Counted from the stretch's first letter, positions 9,464-16,957 are shown. The stretch: 28,489 bases of DNA from an uncultured Eubacteriales bacterium (GCA_905199135.1 CAJKFC010000012.1:1-28489), one strand, 5' to 3'. Made by a program: numbers and translations. The notes: a model not told the origin generated them from the sequence alone.

Positions 9464-10813
9464 GTGAAAAGGATCGCGGCGGCGGTTTTTGCCGCGCTTA
9501 TCATTCTCACGGGCTGCACAAGGGTGGAGCCTATGTCCTCCTTTACCGATGTGGAAGCGGTGATATTTTCTGAAGAGCTTTCGGGAGAGATGAGCGACGG
9601 TTCGGTTTTGGAGCTCATGAGCTCCGACCGCAGGTTCAAAGACGCAGTTGTCAACGAATTTGAAAAAAGCGGTGAAAAAGCCATCGACGCAGCGGGAAGA
9701 ATATTGTGGCAGGGATTTGACCTCAATTCGGGCAGCACAAAGGCCCTCTGCATGATGGAGCAGGGTTGGAAAGCCATGGCCGAAGGACAGAATCCCGATG
9801 ATATATACAGGCTGTGGAGCAGTTCGGAAAGTGTGGATTTTTCCCTTTTCTGGCAGGGCTTTGAGAGCTCAGAGGCCTCTGAAAAGCTGAGCGGCATTTT
9901 AGATGAGGATTTTTTTAAGGGCAGAGAGGGAGTGAGAGGTCTTCTTGCGGCCCTCCACCCGGGATTTTCCGCCTTTGACGGCTCGGTTTACCATGAGATA
10001 AAGACGGCCGACGGACAGTATGCCGATGTGTATTTCAAAACCGAGAGCGAAGGCGATATCATAACATTTACCCGCACGGTAGTCGGCAAAAACGGCAGCA
10101 GCAAGGCGGAATTTGTCTATCAGATAACCGACCATTCGGCATCGCCCTTGAGACAGGACTGTACCTATGACGAGTACGGTGACATATATGTGCCGTCGGT
10201 GCTTTTGAAATGGAACGACGGCTCGCTGATTTTTTGCGGCGAAGCCTTGGGATGCAGAATATATGCGGGTGAAATGGTGATAGACGCCCCCGAGTGGCCG
10301 GGCGAAAACCCTAAAATAGTATATAAAAATGAAAACGAGACCTATATCGGCTTCGGACAGAGCCCAAACGGATTTACATCGGTGGGGCTTATCAAAAATG
10401 ACGGGAACGGATACTATACCGCCTATTTCTGCGATTTCAACGACGGCAGATTTGAGGAAGGCTTTTTCCCAAAGCTCGAGACGATATACGACGAGAAAAA
10501 CGGACTTATAATTCTCAAGCCCAAGGACAGCCGCGACATATGGGCGTCCTGCGAGGTGGGTCTCGGCAGAGAGCCCAAGGAGTGCTACTATGTCAACGCA
10601 GGAGGATTTTTCGGCGGAAAGATGGACATAGACGGGAACATATGCTTTTCATTTCCGCTTGAGTATAAATACGAGAATGCCGACGGGCAGACTGTAAAGG
10701 TCAGCACGGGCATCGCCGCCGAAACCGCCATATATTTTGACGGTTCGGACTTTGTTTTCGGATACAAAAACGACGATCAACCCATAAGGATATGCAACAT
10801 AGATTTGCAGTGA
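9464..10813 (+). CDS. Uncharacterised lipoprotein
   Basis: A 449-residue secreted lipoprotein with signal MKRIAAAVFAALIILTGC and lipobox LTGC. The GTG at 9464 is chosen because AAAGGAGGT lies seven bases upstream. The in-frame GTG at 9455 overlaps that ribosome site. The mature part is acidic. Its first third is helical in character (repeated short Glu/Ser-rich helices). The remainder is rich in Tyr, Gly and Asp with alternating patterns typical of beta structure, for example GDIYVPSVLLKWNDGSLIF. I recognise no domain or catalytic motif. It precedes a phosphodiesterase gene by nine bases, suggesting co-transcription, but that gives no clear functional hint. Confidence 0.75.
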   Translation: MKRIAAAVFAALIILTGCTRVEPMSSFTDVEAVIFSEELSGEMSDGSVLELMSSDRRFKDAVVNEFEKSGEKAIDAAGRILWQGFDLNSGSTKALCMMEQGWKAMAEGQNPDDIYRLWSSSESVDFSLFWQGFESSEASEKLSGILDEDFFKGREGVRGLLAALHPGFSAFDGSVYHEIKTADGQYADVYFKTESEGDIITFTRTVVGKNGSSKAEFVYQITDHSASPLRQDCTYDEYGDIYVPSVLLKWNDGSLIFCGEALGCRIYAGEMVIDAPEWPGENPKIVYKNENETYIGFGQSPNGFTSVGLIKNDGNGYYTAYFCDFNDGRFEEGFFPKLETIYDEKNGLIILKPKDSRDIWASCEVGLGREPKECYYVNAGGFFGGKMDIDGNICFSFPLEYKYENADGQTVKVSTGIAAETAIYFDGSDFVFGYKNDDQPIRICNIDLQ

Positions 10814-10822
10814 GGAGGAACA

Positions 10823-11374
10823 ATGAAAATACTTATAGCATCGGATATACACGGCTCGGAAGTCTACTGCCGTCAGCTTCTGGAGAGATACAAAGAGGAA
10901 AAGTGTGACAGAATGCTGTTTTTGGGAGATATTCTCTACCACGGCCCGAGAAACGGTCTCACCGATTTTTACGACCCCAAAAAGGTCATAGACATGCTCA
11001 ACGAGTATAAGGACAGCATCACATCGGTACGCGGCAACTGCGACGCCGAGGTAGATCAGGTTGTGCTGCAATTCCCCATAATGGCTGATTATACCATACT
11101 CTACCACGGAAAACACATGATATACGCCACCCACGGCCACATTTACGGCGAGCAGAATCCCCCGCCAACCCTCAGAAGGGGAGATGTGCTGCTGTGCGGC
11201 CACACACATGTGCCCGCCTGCAATGAGTATGACGACTTCACCTATATCAATCCCGGCAGCGTGACATTGCCTAAAGGCGGCAGCGAGAGAAGCTACATTG
11301 TGTTCGAGGACGGAAAGTTCACCTTCAAAACCCTCGAAGGCAAGACATACAAGGAGTTTGGGCTGGCAGAATGA
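10823..11374 (+). CDS. yfcE: YfcE/MJ0936-family metallophosphodiesterase
   Basis: A 183-residue calcineurin-like metallophosphoesterase of the YfcE family, whose characterised members hydrolyse phosphodiester model substrates with a two-metal centre and whose cellular substrate is uncertain. The motifs are in the expected order: SDIHG (residues 8-12), LGDILYHGPRN, GNCD, THGH and GHTH, followed by the PGS turn (NPGSVTLPKGG) typical of this family. All metal-binding residues are present. GAGGAGG precedes the ATG. It overlaps the following exonuclease III gene by four bases (ATGA), so both are probably in one transcript with the lipoprotein gene upstream. Confidence 0.9.
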   Translation: MKILIASDIHGSEVYCRQLLERYKEEKCDRMLFLGDILYHGPRNGLTDFYDPKKVIDMLNEYKDSITSVRGNCDAEVDQVVLQFPIMADYTILYHGKHMIYATHGHIYGEQNPPPTLRRGDVLLCGHTHVPACNEYDDFTYINPGSVTLPKGGSERSYIVFEDGKFTFKTLEGKTYKEFGLAE

Positions 11375-12123
11375 AGCTGATATCTTGGAATGTAAACGGA
11401 ATAAGGGCCTGTTTGGACAAGGGATTTCTCGACTTTTTCAAGGCTGAAGACGCCGATGTTTTCTGCCTTCAGGAGACAAAGATGCAGAAGGGTCAGGCCG
11501 AGATAGACACCCCCGGCTACCATCAGTACTGGAACAGCGCCGTTAAAAAGGGCTATTCGGGCACCGCTGTTTTTACCAAAGAAGAGCCCATCGATGTGAA
11601 ATACGGCATTGAAGGTCTCCACGACGACGAGGGCAGAGTCATAACTTTGGAATTTGAGAAATATTTCCTCGTGTGCTGCTACACCCCCAACGCCCAGGAG
11701 GGTCTCAAAAGACTGGGTTACAGATGTGAATTTGAGGACGATATGAGGGAGTATCTCTCCCGTCTCAGGGACAAAAAGCCCGTGGTATACTGCGGCGACC
11801 TCAATGTGGCCCACAAGGAGATAGACCTTAAAAACCCCAAGACCAACAGACAGAACCCCGGTTTTTCCGACGAGGAGAGGGAAAAGTTTACCCTTTTGTT
11901 ATCTGCGGGATTTACCGACAGCTTCAGGCATCTCTACCCCGATCTGGAGGGGGCTTACAGTTGGTGGTCTTACAGATTCAAGGCCAGAGAGAAGAATGTC
12001 GGTTGGCGTATAGACTATTTTGTCGTGTCGGACGACATCAAAAATAAGATAAAGGAAAGCTCCATAAGGTCAGACATAATGGGCAGCGACCACTGTCCCG
12101 TCTGCCTTGAAATAGAGCTGTAA
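11371..12123 (+). CDS. xth: Exodeoxyribonuclease III (AP endonuclease)
   Basis: Base-excision repair nuclease of the ExoIII/APE1 family that cleaves abasic sites and removes 3' blocking groups. The 250-residue protein has the family motifs: SWNVNGIRA (5-13), CLQETKMQ with the metal-binding Glu, YCGDLNVAHKEIDL with the catalytic Asp-Asn, YSWWSYR, NVGWRIDYF and the C-terminal GSDHCPV with the catalytic Asp-His. Length is standard. It overlaps the upstream phosphodiesterase gene by four bases and lies nine bases before rsmA. Clostridial annotation would call it xth or exoA. Confidence 0.95.
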   Translation: MKLISWNVNGIRACLDKGFLDFFKAEDADVFCLQETKMQKGQAEIDTPGYHQYWNSAVKKGYSGTAVFTKEEPIDVKYGIEGLHDDEGRVITLEFEKYFLVCCYTPNAQEGLKRLGYRCEFEDDMREYLSRLRDKKPVVYCGDLNVAHKEIDLKNPKTNRQNPGFSDEEREKFTLLLSAGFTDSFRHLYPDLEGAYSWWSYRFKAREKNVGWRIDYFVVSDDIKNKIKESSIRSDIMGSDHCPVCLEIEL

Positions 12124-12132
12124 GATAAAAAT

Positions 12133-12996
12133 ATGTCGTTACTTTGTGAAATCGGATATATAAAGGATCTTCTCCGCCGCCACGGCTTCGGGTTTTCCAA
12201 GGCTTTGGGGCAGAATTTCCTGTGCGCTCCCCATGTTCCCGTAAAAATTGCGGAAAACGCAAACATAGACGAGAACACCTGCGTCATAGAGGTGGGACCG
12301 GGCATCGGCACCCTGTCTTTTGAGCTGTGTCAGAGGGCAAAGCAGGTTGTGGCCATAGAGCTGGACAAGCGCCTGCCCGACATTTTGAAGGAGACAATGG
12401 TGCTTCATAAAAACTTCAGCGTGGTGCAGGGCGATGTCCTCAAGGTGGACATTCCGCAGATAGTGGAGGAAAACTTCCACGGGGCGAAAACTGTGGCCTG
12501 CGCCAACCTGCCCTATTATATAACCACCCCCGCCATAGCCGCCCTCATCGAGGCAAAGTGCTTTGAGAGCATCACGGTAATGGTGCAGAAAGAGGTGGCG
12601 AAGAGGATATGCGCCAAGGAAAATACCGCCGATTACGGCGCTTTTACCGTCTTTGTGCAGTATTACACCAAGCCGGAGATAATCCTCGATGTGCCGGCAG
12701 GCTGTTTTATTCCCGCCCCAAAGGTGGACAGCGCCGTGGTCAGGCTCGATGTGAGAAAGGAGCCTAAAGTAAAGGTAAAGGACGAAAAGCTGTTTTTCAA
12801 GGTGATAAAAGCCGCCTTTGCTCAGAGGAGAAAGACGCTGGTCAACTGCATAAACACAGCTTTTCCCCAAATTCCCAAAGAGATGTGCGGCAAAATGCTG
12901 ACAGACATCGGAGTTTCGGAAAAGATAAGGGGAGAGGCCCTTTCGATAGAACAGCTTGCAGCACTTTCGGATAAAATCGGTGAAATAAATGGATAA
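12133..12996 (+). CDS. rsmA: 16S rRNA dimethyladenosine methyltransferase RsmA (first copy)
   Basis: Dimethylates two adjacent adenosines in the 3' helix of 16S rRNA during 30S maturation, using S-adenosylmethionine. The 287-residue protein has the N-terminal family motif LGQNFL, the SAM-binding EVGPGIGTLS, an acidic IELD, GDVLKVD, and the catalytic NLPYYITTP, followed by FIPAPKVDSAVVRL and the C-terminal helical domain (QRRKTLVNCI). It starts nine bases after xth with only a weak ribosome site and overlaps the next gene by eight bases. A second, clearly different RsmA is encoded at 26,562-27,422, an important clue that the contig is composite. Confidence 0.95.
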   Translation: MSLLCEIGYIKDLLRRHGFGFSKALGQNFLCAPHVPVKIAENANIDENTCVIEVGPGIGTLSFELCQRAKQVVAIELDKRLPDILKETMVLHKNFSVVQGDVLKVDIPQIVEENFHGAKTVACANLPYYITTPAIAALIEAKCFESITVMVQKEVAKRICAKENTADYGAFTVFVQYYTKPEIILDVPAGCFIPAPKVDSAVVRLDVRKEPKVKVKDEKLFFKVIKAAFAQRRKTLVNCINTAFPQIPKEMCGKMLTDIGVSEKIRGEALSIEQLAALSDKIGEING

Positions 12997-13252
12997 AACT
13001 CTCGTATATCTCGCCGTGGTAAATGTCTTCGCCTTCGTGCTTTACGGCGCCGACAAATATTTCGCCGTAAGAGGAAAGTGGAGGATATCCGAGAGAAATC
13101 TCCTGCTCATAGCGGCGGTGGGGGGCTCTTTGGGAGCATATCTCGCCATGAATCTTTTCAGACACAAGACAAAGCACAAGAAGTTTACCTTAGGAGTGCC
13201 GCTGATATTTTTGCTCCAGGTTTTTCTGGCGGCGTTTTTGATGACAAGATAA
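12989..13252 (+). CDS. DUF1294 family small membrane protein
   Basis: An 87-residue membrane protein with three hydrophobic segments and the typical DUF1294 core: LYGADKYFAVRGKWRISE, then GGSLGAYLAM, then RHKTKHKKF, and a final helix. The family has no established biochemical function. Its start overlaps the rsmA stop by eight bases, implying translational coupling. It is the last gene before a terminator, ending the lipoprotein-yfcE-xth-rsmA run. Confidence 0.88.
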   Translation: MDKTLVYLAVVNVFAFVLYGADKYFAVRGKWRISERNLLLIAAVGGSLGAYLAMNLFRHKTKHKKFTLGVPLIFLLQVFLAAFLMTR

Positions 13253-13276
13253 AAAGACTGCGAAAGCAGTCTTTTT
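13251..13276 (+). terminator. Terminator after the rsmA-DUF1294 genes
   Basis: Stem AAAAAGACTG / CAGTCTTTTT with a CGAAAG loop and a T-tract. The hairpin begins within the DUF1294 stop region. Confidence 0.85.
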
Positions 13277-13284
13277 GCAACAAA

Positions 13285-13309
13285 ATAAAAAGACGGCAAA
13301 AGCCGTCTT
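13285..13309 (-). terminator. Terminator of the 6S RNA transcript
   Basis: On the minus strand, AAGACGGC / GCCGTCTT with a four-base loop, followed by a T-rich run (TTTTATTTTG). It sits just past the inferred 3' end of the 6S RNA and faces the plus-strand terminator at 13,251. Confidence 0.8.
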
Positions 13310-13318
13310 ATGTGCGGT

Positions 13319-13515
13319 ATAAAAACCCCGCGAATACCGTCAGTGCAATCTTAAACCCGCTTTTTAGCAGGTGGGCAAGCTGTCACGCGCATTACTGCTT
13401 CCAACTTCCAATGACAAGCATCGGGAGGCCTGCAAACCGCTTGTGAACCCGCAATCCCGTTTCAGAACTTTGTGGATTTAAATTATGCACTATTGACGCA
13501 TACCGCAGGGCTTTA
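13319..13515 (-). ncRNA. ssrS: 6S RNA
   Basis: A non-coding, strongly structured stretch of about 197 bases. On the minus strand the 5' end (AAAGCCCTGCGGTATGCGTC) pairs with the 3' end (GACGGTATTCGCGGGGTTT) to form the long interrupted closing stem typical of 6S RNA. Inside are a hairpin (ACAAGC / GCTTGT) and a short 3'-side hairpin (CCTGC / GCGGG) around a large central bubble. 6S RNA mimics an open promoter, binds housekeeping RNA polymerase holoenzyme and lowers transcription in stationary phase. A promoter at 13,522-13,551 places the start at about 13,515, which agrees with the pairing-derived 5' end. A terminator follows. The call rests on sequence recognition and folding by eye, not on a covariance search. 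Confidence 0.78.
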
Positions 13516-13521
13516 TGCTGT

Positions 13522-13551
13522 ATGTTATTCTCCGTCTTCGGAGCTTGTAAA
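13522..13551 (-). promoter_or_regulatory. Promoter of the 6S RNA gene
   Basis: On the minus strand TTTACA (13,551-13,546), 18 bases, TAACAT (13,527-13,522), seven bases before the inferred 6S start. The -10 includes the stop codon of the DUF1292 gene (13,527-13,525), so this promoter lies in the 3' end of coding sequence. The spacer contains the small inverted repeat CTCCG / CGGAG. Confidence 0.55.
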
Positions 13552-13833
13552 GCTGTCCTCGAGACGGTCGGAGAAGATGTCGAAAAGCTCCTGTTCCTCT
13601 TCATCGTCCTCAAGGGATACGAGAAACTCATCGCCGGTGGTCTCGTCATATTCCACCTTGAGAATAGTTATGTCATAGGAATCGAGATCGTCGGCGTTTT
13701 CGGGAAGAAAAGCCATATAGGTTATGCCGTTCATCTCGTAGGTGTCTATATGCTCAAAGGTGACTTCGACGCCTTCCTCGTCCACAAGGGTGACAAGGTC
13801 ATTGCCGAAATCAGAGTTGTTGTTTTTATCCAT
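13525..13833 (-). CDS. DUF1292 (YrzB-like) domain protein
   Basis: A 102-residue very acidic protein. It has the DUF1292 pattern: LVTLVDEEGVEVTFEHIDTYE, then ITYMAFLPE, then ILKVEYDETTGDEFLVSLED, and an acidic helical tail. In many Firmicutes relatives (YrzB) the gene lies near alaS and ruvX, and its function is unknown. The ATG at 13,833 is chosen because TTGGAG precedes it. An upstream TTG at 13,845 overlaps that site. It is transcribed from its own promoter at 13,870-13,898 and is followed by the 6S RNA gene on the same strand. Confidence 0.85.
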   Translation of the reverse strand: MDKNNNSDFGNDLVTLVDEEGVEVTFEHIDTYEMNGITYMAFLPENADDLDSYDITILKVEYDETTGDEFLVSLEDDEEEQELFDIFSDRLEDSFTSSEDGE

Positions 13834-13869
13834 AGTGTTCTCCAAAAATCAAATTTTCTTTATGGATAT

Positions 13870-13898
13870 ATTATATCACATTGTATCGAAAAAATAAA
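13870..13898 (-). promoter_or_regulatory. Promoter of the DUF1292 gene
   Basis: On the minus strand TTTATT (13,898-13,893), 17 bases, TATAAT (13,875-13,870) with the extended -10 TGA. It is back to back with the infC operon promoter, about 25 bases apart. Confidence 0.65.
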
Positions 13899-13921
13899 GG
13901 GTAATTTTTGAAAAAAAACTA

Positions 13922-13950
13922 TTGACTTTAAGAATGAGAGGTGATATAAT
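13922..13950 (+). promoter_or_regulatory. Promoter of the infC-rpmI-rplT operon
   Basis: TTGACT (13,922-13,927), 17 bases, TATAAT (13,945-13,950) with an extended TGA. It is a strong housekeeping promoter, placing the transcript start near 13,957 and leaving an untranslated leader of about 140 bases. Confidence 0.85.
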
Positions 13951-13956
13951 ACTTAA

Positions 13957-14081
13957 GACAAGAAAGTAGAAGTAACCGCTTCTCACCCTAATTTAAGTAA
14001 GAAAGGGTTTACATTGCTGACCGATATTTTTATTGGTTTTGTTTTGTTGTGCGAGCGGTTTCCGCTCGCTTTTTAATTTTT
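13957..14081 (+). promoter_or_regulatory. L20 leader: attenuator controlling infC-rpmI-rplT
   Basis: The leader holds an early hairpin (AGAAG / CTTCT, near 13,967-13,983) and a strong terminator hairpin at 14,051. AACCGCT (13,974-13,980), in the early hairpin, is exactly complementary to AGCGGTT (14,054-14,060) in the terminator's 5' arm, so the two structures exclude each other. This matches the established Bacillus-type scheme in which ribosomal protein L20 binds the leader and promotes premature termination when in excess. The operon behind it encodes L20 itself, supporting the assignment. The alternative pairing is read from the sequence. L20 binding is inferred from the family. Confidence 0.8.
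14051..14081 (+). terminator. Attenuator terminator in the infC leader
   Basis: Perfect stem GCGAGCGG / CCGCTCGC with a TTT loop and the tail TTTTTAATTTTT, ending one base before the infC ribosome binding site at 14,083. Confidence 0.9.
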
Positions 14082-14097
14082 CGGGAGGTGCCAAACC

Positions 14098-14628
14098 ATT
14101 AGTACAAAAGATCAATCCAAAGAATACCTGATCAATGACGATATCAGAGCCAAAGAGGTTCGTCTCATTGATGAAACGGGCAACCAGGTGGGTGTTATGC
14201 CCATAGCCAGAGCCCTTGAAATGTCCGACAGAGCAGGCCTCGATCTCATTCTGATCGCTCCTAAGGCCGAGCCGCCCGTGTGCCGCATAGCCGACTACGG
14301 AAAGTTCCGCTTTGATCAGATGAAGAAGGAAAAGGAAGCCAAGAAAAACCAGAAGGTAGTCGAAATAAAGGAAATTCGTTTTTCGCCTAAAATCGATGTC
14401 AACGATTTCAACACAAAGCTCAAGGCGGCTCAGAAGTTCCTGACAAGCGGCAACAAGGTAAAGGTTTCCGTCAGATTCAGAGGCAGAGAGATGGCTCACA
14501 CAGATATAGGTCTCAATCTTCTCGTCAAGTTTGCCGAAGGTGCAAAAGAGTTCGGCGTGCTGGAAAAAGAGCCCAAGCTGGAAGGCCGTCAGATGATCAT
14601 GTTTTTGGCACCCGATAAGAAAAAATAA
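14098..14628 (+). CDS. infC: Translation initiation factor IF-3 (ATT start codon)
   Basis: IF-3 binds the 30S subunit, prevents premature 50S joining and proofreads the start codon. The 176-residue product begins (M)STKDQSKEYLINDDIRAKEV and continues with the N-domain (VGVMPIARAL) and linker, then the C-domain (KEIRFSPKIDVNDF, RFRGREMAHTDIG). Translation is assigned to the ATT at 14,098 because GGGAGGTG lies exactly seven bases upstream and the conserved N-terminal domain needs it. The first ATG, at 14,188, would remove the conserved N terminus and has no good ribosome site. Non-AUG starts (ATT, ATA, ATC) are characteristic of infC and allow IF-3 to repress its own translation. The first of three genes, followed by rpmI. 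Confidence 0.95.
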   Translation: MSTKDQSKEYLINDDIRAKEVRLIDETGNQVGVMPIARALEMSDRAGLDLILIAPKAEPPVCRIADYGKFRFDQMKKEKEAKKNQKVVEIKEIRFSPKIDVNDFNTKLKAAQKFLTSGNKVKVSVRFRGREMAHTDIGLNLLVKFAEGAKEFGVLEKEPKLEGRQMIMFLAPDKKK

Positions 14629-14661
14629 GATTTCGTACACAATAAAGGGAGGACAGGTACT

Positions 14662-14862
14662 ATGCCTAAAATCAAAACTCATAGTGGCGCTAAGAAGAGA
14701 TTCAAGGTCACTAAAACAGGAAAAATCAAGATGTTCAGCACAAACCGCCGTCACGATATAAAGGGCTGCAAGACTGCTAAGCGCAAGAGACAGCTCCGTA
14801 AGGCAACATACTTGGGCAGCGCTACAACAGCTCAGGTAAAGCGTCTCATTCCCTACAAATAA
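14662..14862 (+). CDS. rpmI: 50S ribosomal protein L35
   Basis: Small basic protein of the large ribosomal subunit, 66 residues, the standard length. It starts MPKIKTHSGAKKRFKVTKTG and contains the conserved NRRHDIKGCKTAKRKRQLR and a C-terminal RLIPYK. AAAGGGAGG precedes the ATG. It lies in the usual infC-rpmI-rplT order and is under the L20 leader. Confidence 0.98.
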   Translation: MPKIKTHSGAKKRFKVTKTGKIKMFSTNRRHDIKGCKTAKRKRQLRKATYLGSATTAQVKRLIPYK

Positions 14863-14901
14863 TCGGTTCGAGTTTAAGCTTATAGAAGGAGTAATATAGA
14901 T

Positions 14902-15255
14902 ATGGCAAGAGTAAAAGGCGCAATGATGACGCGCAAAAGAAGAAAGAAGATAATCAAGCTGGCCAAGGGCTACTGGGGCGCAAAGAAGAGCCACTTTAAG
15001 GTTGCCAACCAGCAGGTAATGAAATCCCTCAAGTACGCTTATGTCGGAAGAAAGAACAAAAAGCGTGACTTCAGAAGACTTTGGATCACTCGTATCACAG
15101 CTGCCTGCAAGATGAACGACATCAATTACAGCCGCTTCATCAACGGTCTCAAGAAGGCAGACATCGCTCTCAACCGCAAGATGCTCGCCGAGATCGCAGT
15201 CAACGACGCAGCAGCTTTCACAGCTCTCGTTGAGAAGGCAAAGGCCGCTTTGTAA
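14902..15255 (+). CDS. rplT: 50S ribosomal protein L20
   Basis: Early-assembling large-subunit protein of 117 residues, standard length. It has a long basic N-terminal helix region (MARVKGAMMTRKRRKKIIKL) and the conserved KGYWGAKKSHF and RRLWITRITAACK. The globular C-terminal half binds 23S rRNA and, in Firmicutes, the operon leader, so its excess shuts down infC-rpmI-rplT. AGAAGGAG precedes the ATG. Last gene of the operon, with a strong terminator 14 bases downstream. Confidence 0.98.
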   Translation: MARVKGAMMTRKRRKKIIKLAKGYWGAKKSHFKVANQQVMKSLKYAYVGRKNKKRDFRRLWITRITAACKMNDINYSRFINGLKKADIALNRKMLAEIAVNDAAAFTALVEKAKAAL

Positions 15256-15269
15256 TACTTAAAAATATA

Positions 15270-15296
15270 AAGCCTCCCTTTTGGGAGGCTTTTTTG
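15270..15296 (+). terminator. Terminator of the infC-rpmI-rplT operon
   Basis: Stem AAGCCTCCC / GGGAGGCTT with a TTTT loop, followed by a T-tract. Confidence 0.93.
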
Positions 15297-15349
15297 TACA
15301 AATTTTGAGGTCAAATATTATAGGTAATATACAAAATATATCTGTCATA

Positions 15350-15378
15350 TTGTAAAAGACATACCTGTGTGGTATAAT
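15350..15378 (+). promoter_or_regulatory. Promoter of the alcohol dehydrogenase gene
   Basis: TTGTAA (15,350-15,355), 17 bases, TATAAT (15,373-15,378) with an extended TGG, 38 bases before the start codon. Confidence 0.75.
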
Positions 15379-15415
15379 TTTCGTGAAGAAAATAACTATC
15401 CGAAAGGAGAAAAAC

Positions 15416-16579
15416 ATGAAAAACTTTGTGTATGACATAGGAACTAAAGTCTTTTTCGGCAAGGGCTCTGCCGAAAATATCGGCAGAGAGATAAAGAAAA
15501 AGGCCGATAAAATACTTCTGTGCTACGGCGGTGGCTCGATAAAAAAGCTGGGCATATATGACGATGTGACGAAAAGTCTTAAAGAAAACGGCGTCGAGTG
15601 GGTCGAGCTTTCGGGCATAGAGCCAAATCCCAGGGTGGAAAGCGTAAGAAAGGGCGTCGAGCTGTGCAGAGAGCACGGTCTCAAGGCTGTTTTGGCGGTG
15701 GGCGGCGGCTCTTCCATCGACTGCGGCAAAGTTATTGCGGCGTCGGTGTCCTATGAGGGAGACCCCTGGGATATAGTGGTCAAGAAGGCTCAGATAAAAT
15801 CCGTACTGCCGGTCTTTTCGGTGCTTACACTTTCGGCCACAGGCTCCGAGATGGACAGGGCGGCTGTCATTTCCAACATGACCACCAACGACAAAATCGG
15901 CGTAAAGCATGAGGACATGCGCCCCGTGGCATCTGTCCTTGACCCGACATATACATACAGCGTGTCCAAATATCAGACGGCGGCAGGTACAGCCGACATG
16001 ATGTCTCACATATTTGAAATCTATTTCAGCACAGTCAAGACGGCCTATCTCGCCGACAGAATGGCCGAGGCTCTGCTCAAAACCTGTATAAAATACGGCA
16101 CAATCGCTGTAAACGATCCCGAAAATTATGAGGCCAGAGCAAACCTCATGTGGACATCGAGCCTTGCCATAAACGACCTTCTTGCCTACGGAAAGGACAC
16201 TCCGTGGACTGTCCACAGCATCGAGCATCAGCTGAGCGCCTACTACGATATAACCCACGGCATAGGTCTCGCCATACTTACACCTGCATGGATGAGATAT
16301 ATCCTGAGCGACGACACGGTGGATAAGTTCGTCGAATACGCCGTCAATGTGTGGGATGTATCCCAGACGGGCGACAAATACGACATAGCAAAAAGCGGTA
16401 TCGACAAAACCGAGGAGTATTTCGTCGCCATGGGTATTCCGAAAACTCTCCGTGAGGTGGGAATAACAGACGACAGCAAGTTTGAGGAGATGGCAGAAAA
16501 GGCGGCCGCAAACCTCAAAAATGTCTTTGTTCCCCTGACAAAGGAAGATGTTGTAAATATCTATAAGGCTTGCTTCTAA
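15416..16579 (+). CDS. Iron-containing alcohol dehydrogenase (butanol dehydrogenase-like)
   Basis: NAD(P)H-dependent group III alcohol dehydrogenase, likely reducing aldehydes to alcohols in fermentation. The 387-residue protein is closest by eye to the BdhA/YugJ/YqhD subgroup, with N-terminal FVYDIGTKVFFGKG. The dinucleotide site is GGGSSIDCGK (97-105), and the divalent-metal ligands are Asp194, His198, His267 and His281 in DMMSH, HSIEHQ and DITHG. All ligands are intact. The start has AAAGGAG upstream. The in-frame extension to 15,383 has none. Exact substrate cannot be read from sequence. It sits alone under its promoter with a small VOC-family gene coupled behind it. Confidence 0.92.
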   Translation: MKNFVYDIGTKVFFGKGSAENIGREIKKKADKILLCYGGGSIKKLGIYDDVTKSLKENGVEWVELSGIEPNPRVESVRKGVELCREHGLKAVLAVGGGSSIDCGKVIAASVSYEGDPWDIVVKKAQIKSVLPVFSVLTLSATGSEMDRAAVISNMTTNDKIGVKHEDMRPVASVLDPTYTYSVSKYQTAAGTADMMSHIFEIYFSTVKTAYLADRMAEALLKTCIKYGTIAVNDPENYEARANLMWTSSLAINDLLAYGKDTPWTVHSIEHQLSAYYDITHGIGLAILTPAWMRYILSDDTVDKFVEYAVNVWDVSQTGDKYDIAKSGIDKTEEYFVAMGIPKTLREVGITDDSKFEEMAEKAAANLKNVFVPLTKEDVVNIYKACF

Positions 16580-16953
16580 TGACTGCGGGGGAGATAAAGG
16601 GAATTTCCGGCATAGTCATCGACTGCCGTGACGAAAACGCCCTGTGCGATTTTTATCAGAAACTTTTGGAATGGCCGAGAGAAAAGGCAGGGGAGGGCTG
16701 GGCGGCTCTTAAATCACCTGCGGGATTTACTTTGGCATTTCAGAGACAGCCCCTGTATGAAAAGCCTGTATGGCCCTATGAAAAGGGCAGACAGGGACAG
16801 ATGATTCACCTGGATTTCAAGGTGGACAATCTGGAAAAGGCAGTGGAGCGCGCCCTGTCTTTGGGGGCAGAGCTGTGCAAAACTCAGTATTTTGAAAGCT
16901 CCAAAACCATGAAGGACATAGAGGGGCACACATTTTGCTTAGATTTGGGATAG
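16579..16953 (+). CDS. VOC-family (glyoxalase/bleomycin-resistance fold) protein
   Basis: A 124-residue single-domain protein of the vicinal oxygen chelate superfamily. It has two beta-alpha-beta modules: ISGIVIDCRDENALCDFYQKLLEW at the start, then MIHLDFKVDNLEKAVERAL and a final DIEGHTFCLDLG. The His of MIHLDF and possible acidic residues could bind metal, but substrate is unknown, as for most stand-alone members. The ATG at 16,579 overlaps the preceding stop by one base (TAATG), implying coupled translation with the alcohol dehydrogenase. An upstream in-frame TTG (16,570) is less likely. Confidence 0.85.
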   Translation: MTAGEIKGISGIVIDCRDENALCDFYQKLLEWPREKAGEGWAALKSPAGFTLAFQRQPLYEKPVWPYEKGRQGQMIHLDFKVDNLEKAVERALSLGAELCKTQYFESSKTMKDIEGHTFCLDLG

Positions 16954-16957
16954 AAAA

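Noticed and set aside
13319..13515. SRP RNA, tmRNA or a riboswitch for the structured non-coding stretch
   Set aside because: Conserved SRP, tmRNA and riboswitch core motifs are absent, no gene is suitably placed downstream for a riboswitch, and the end-to-end closing stem with a central bubble fits 6S RNA.
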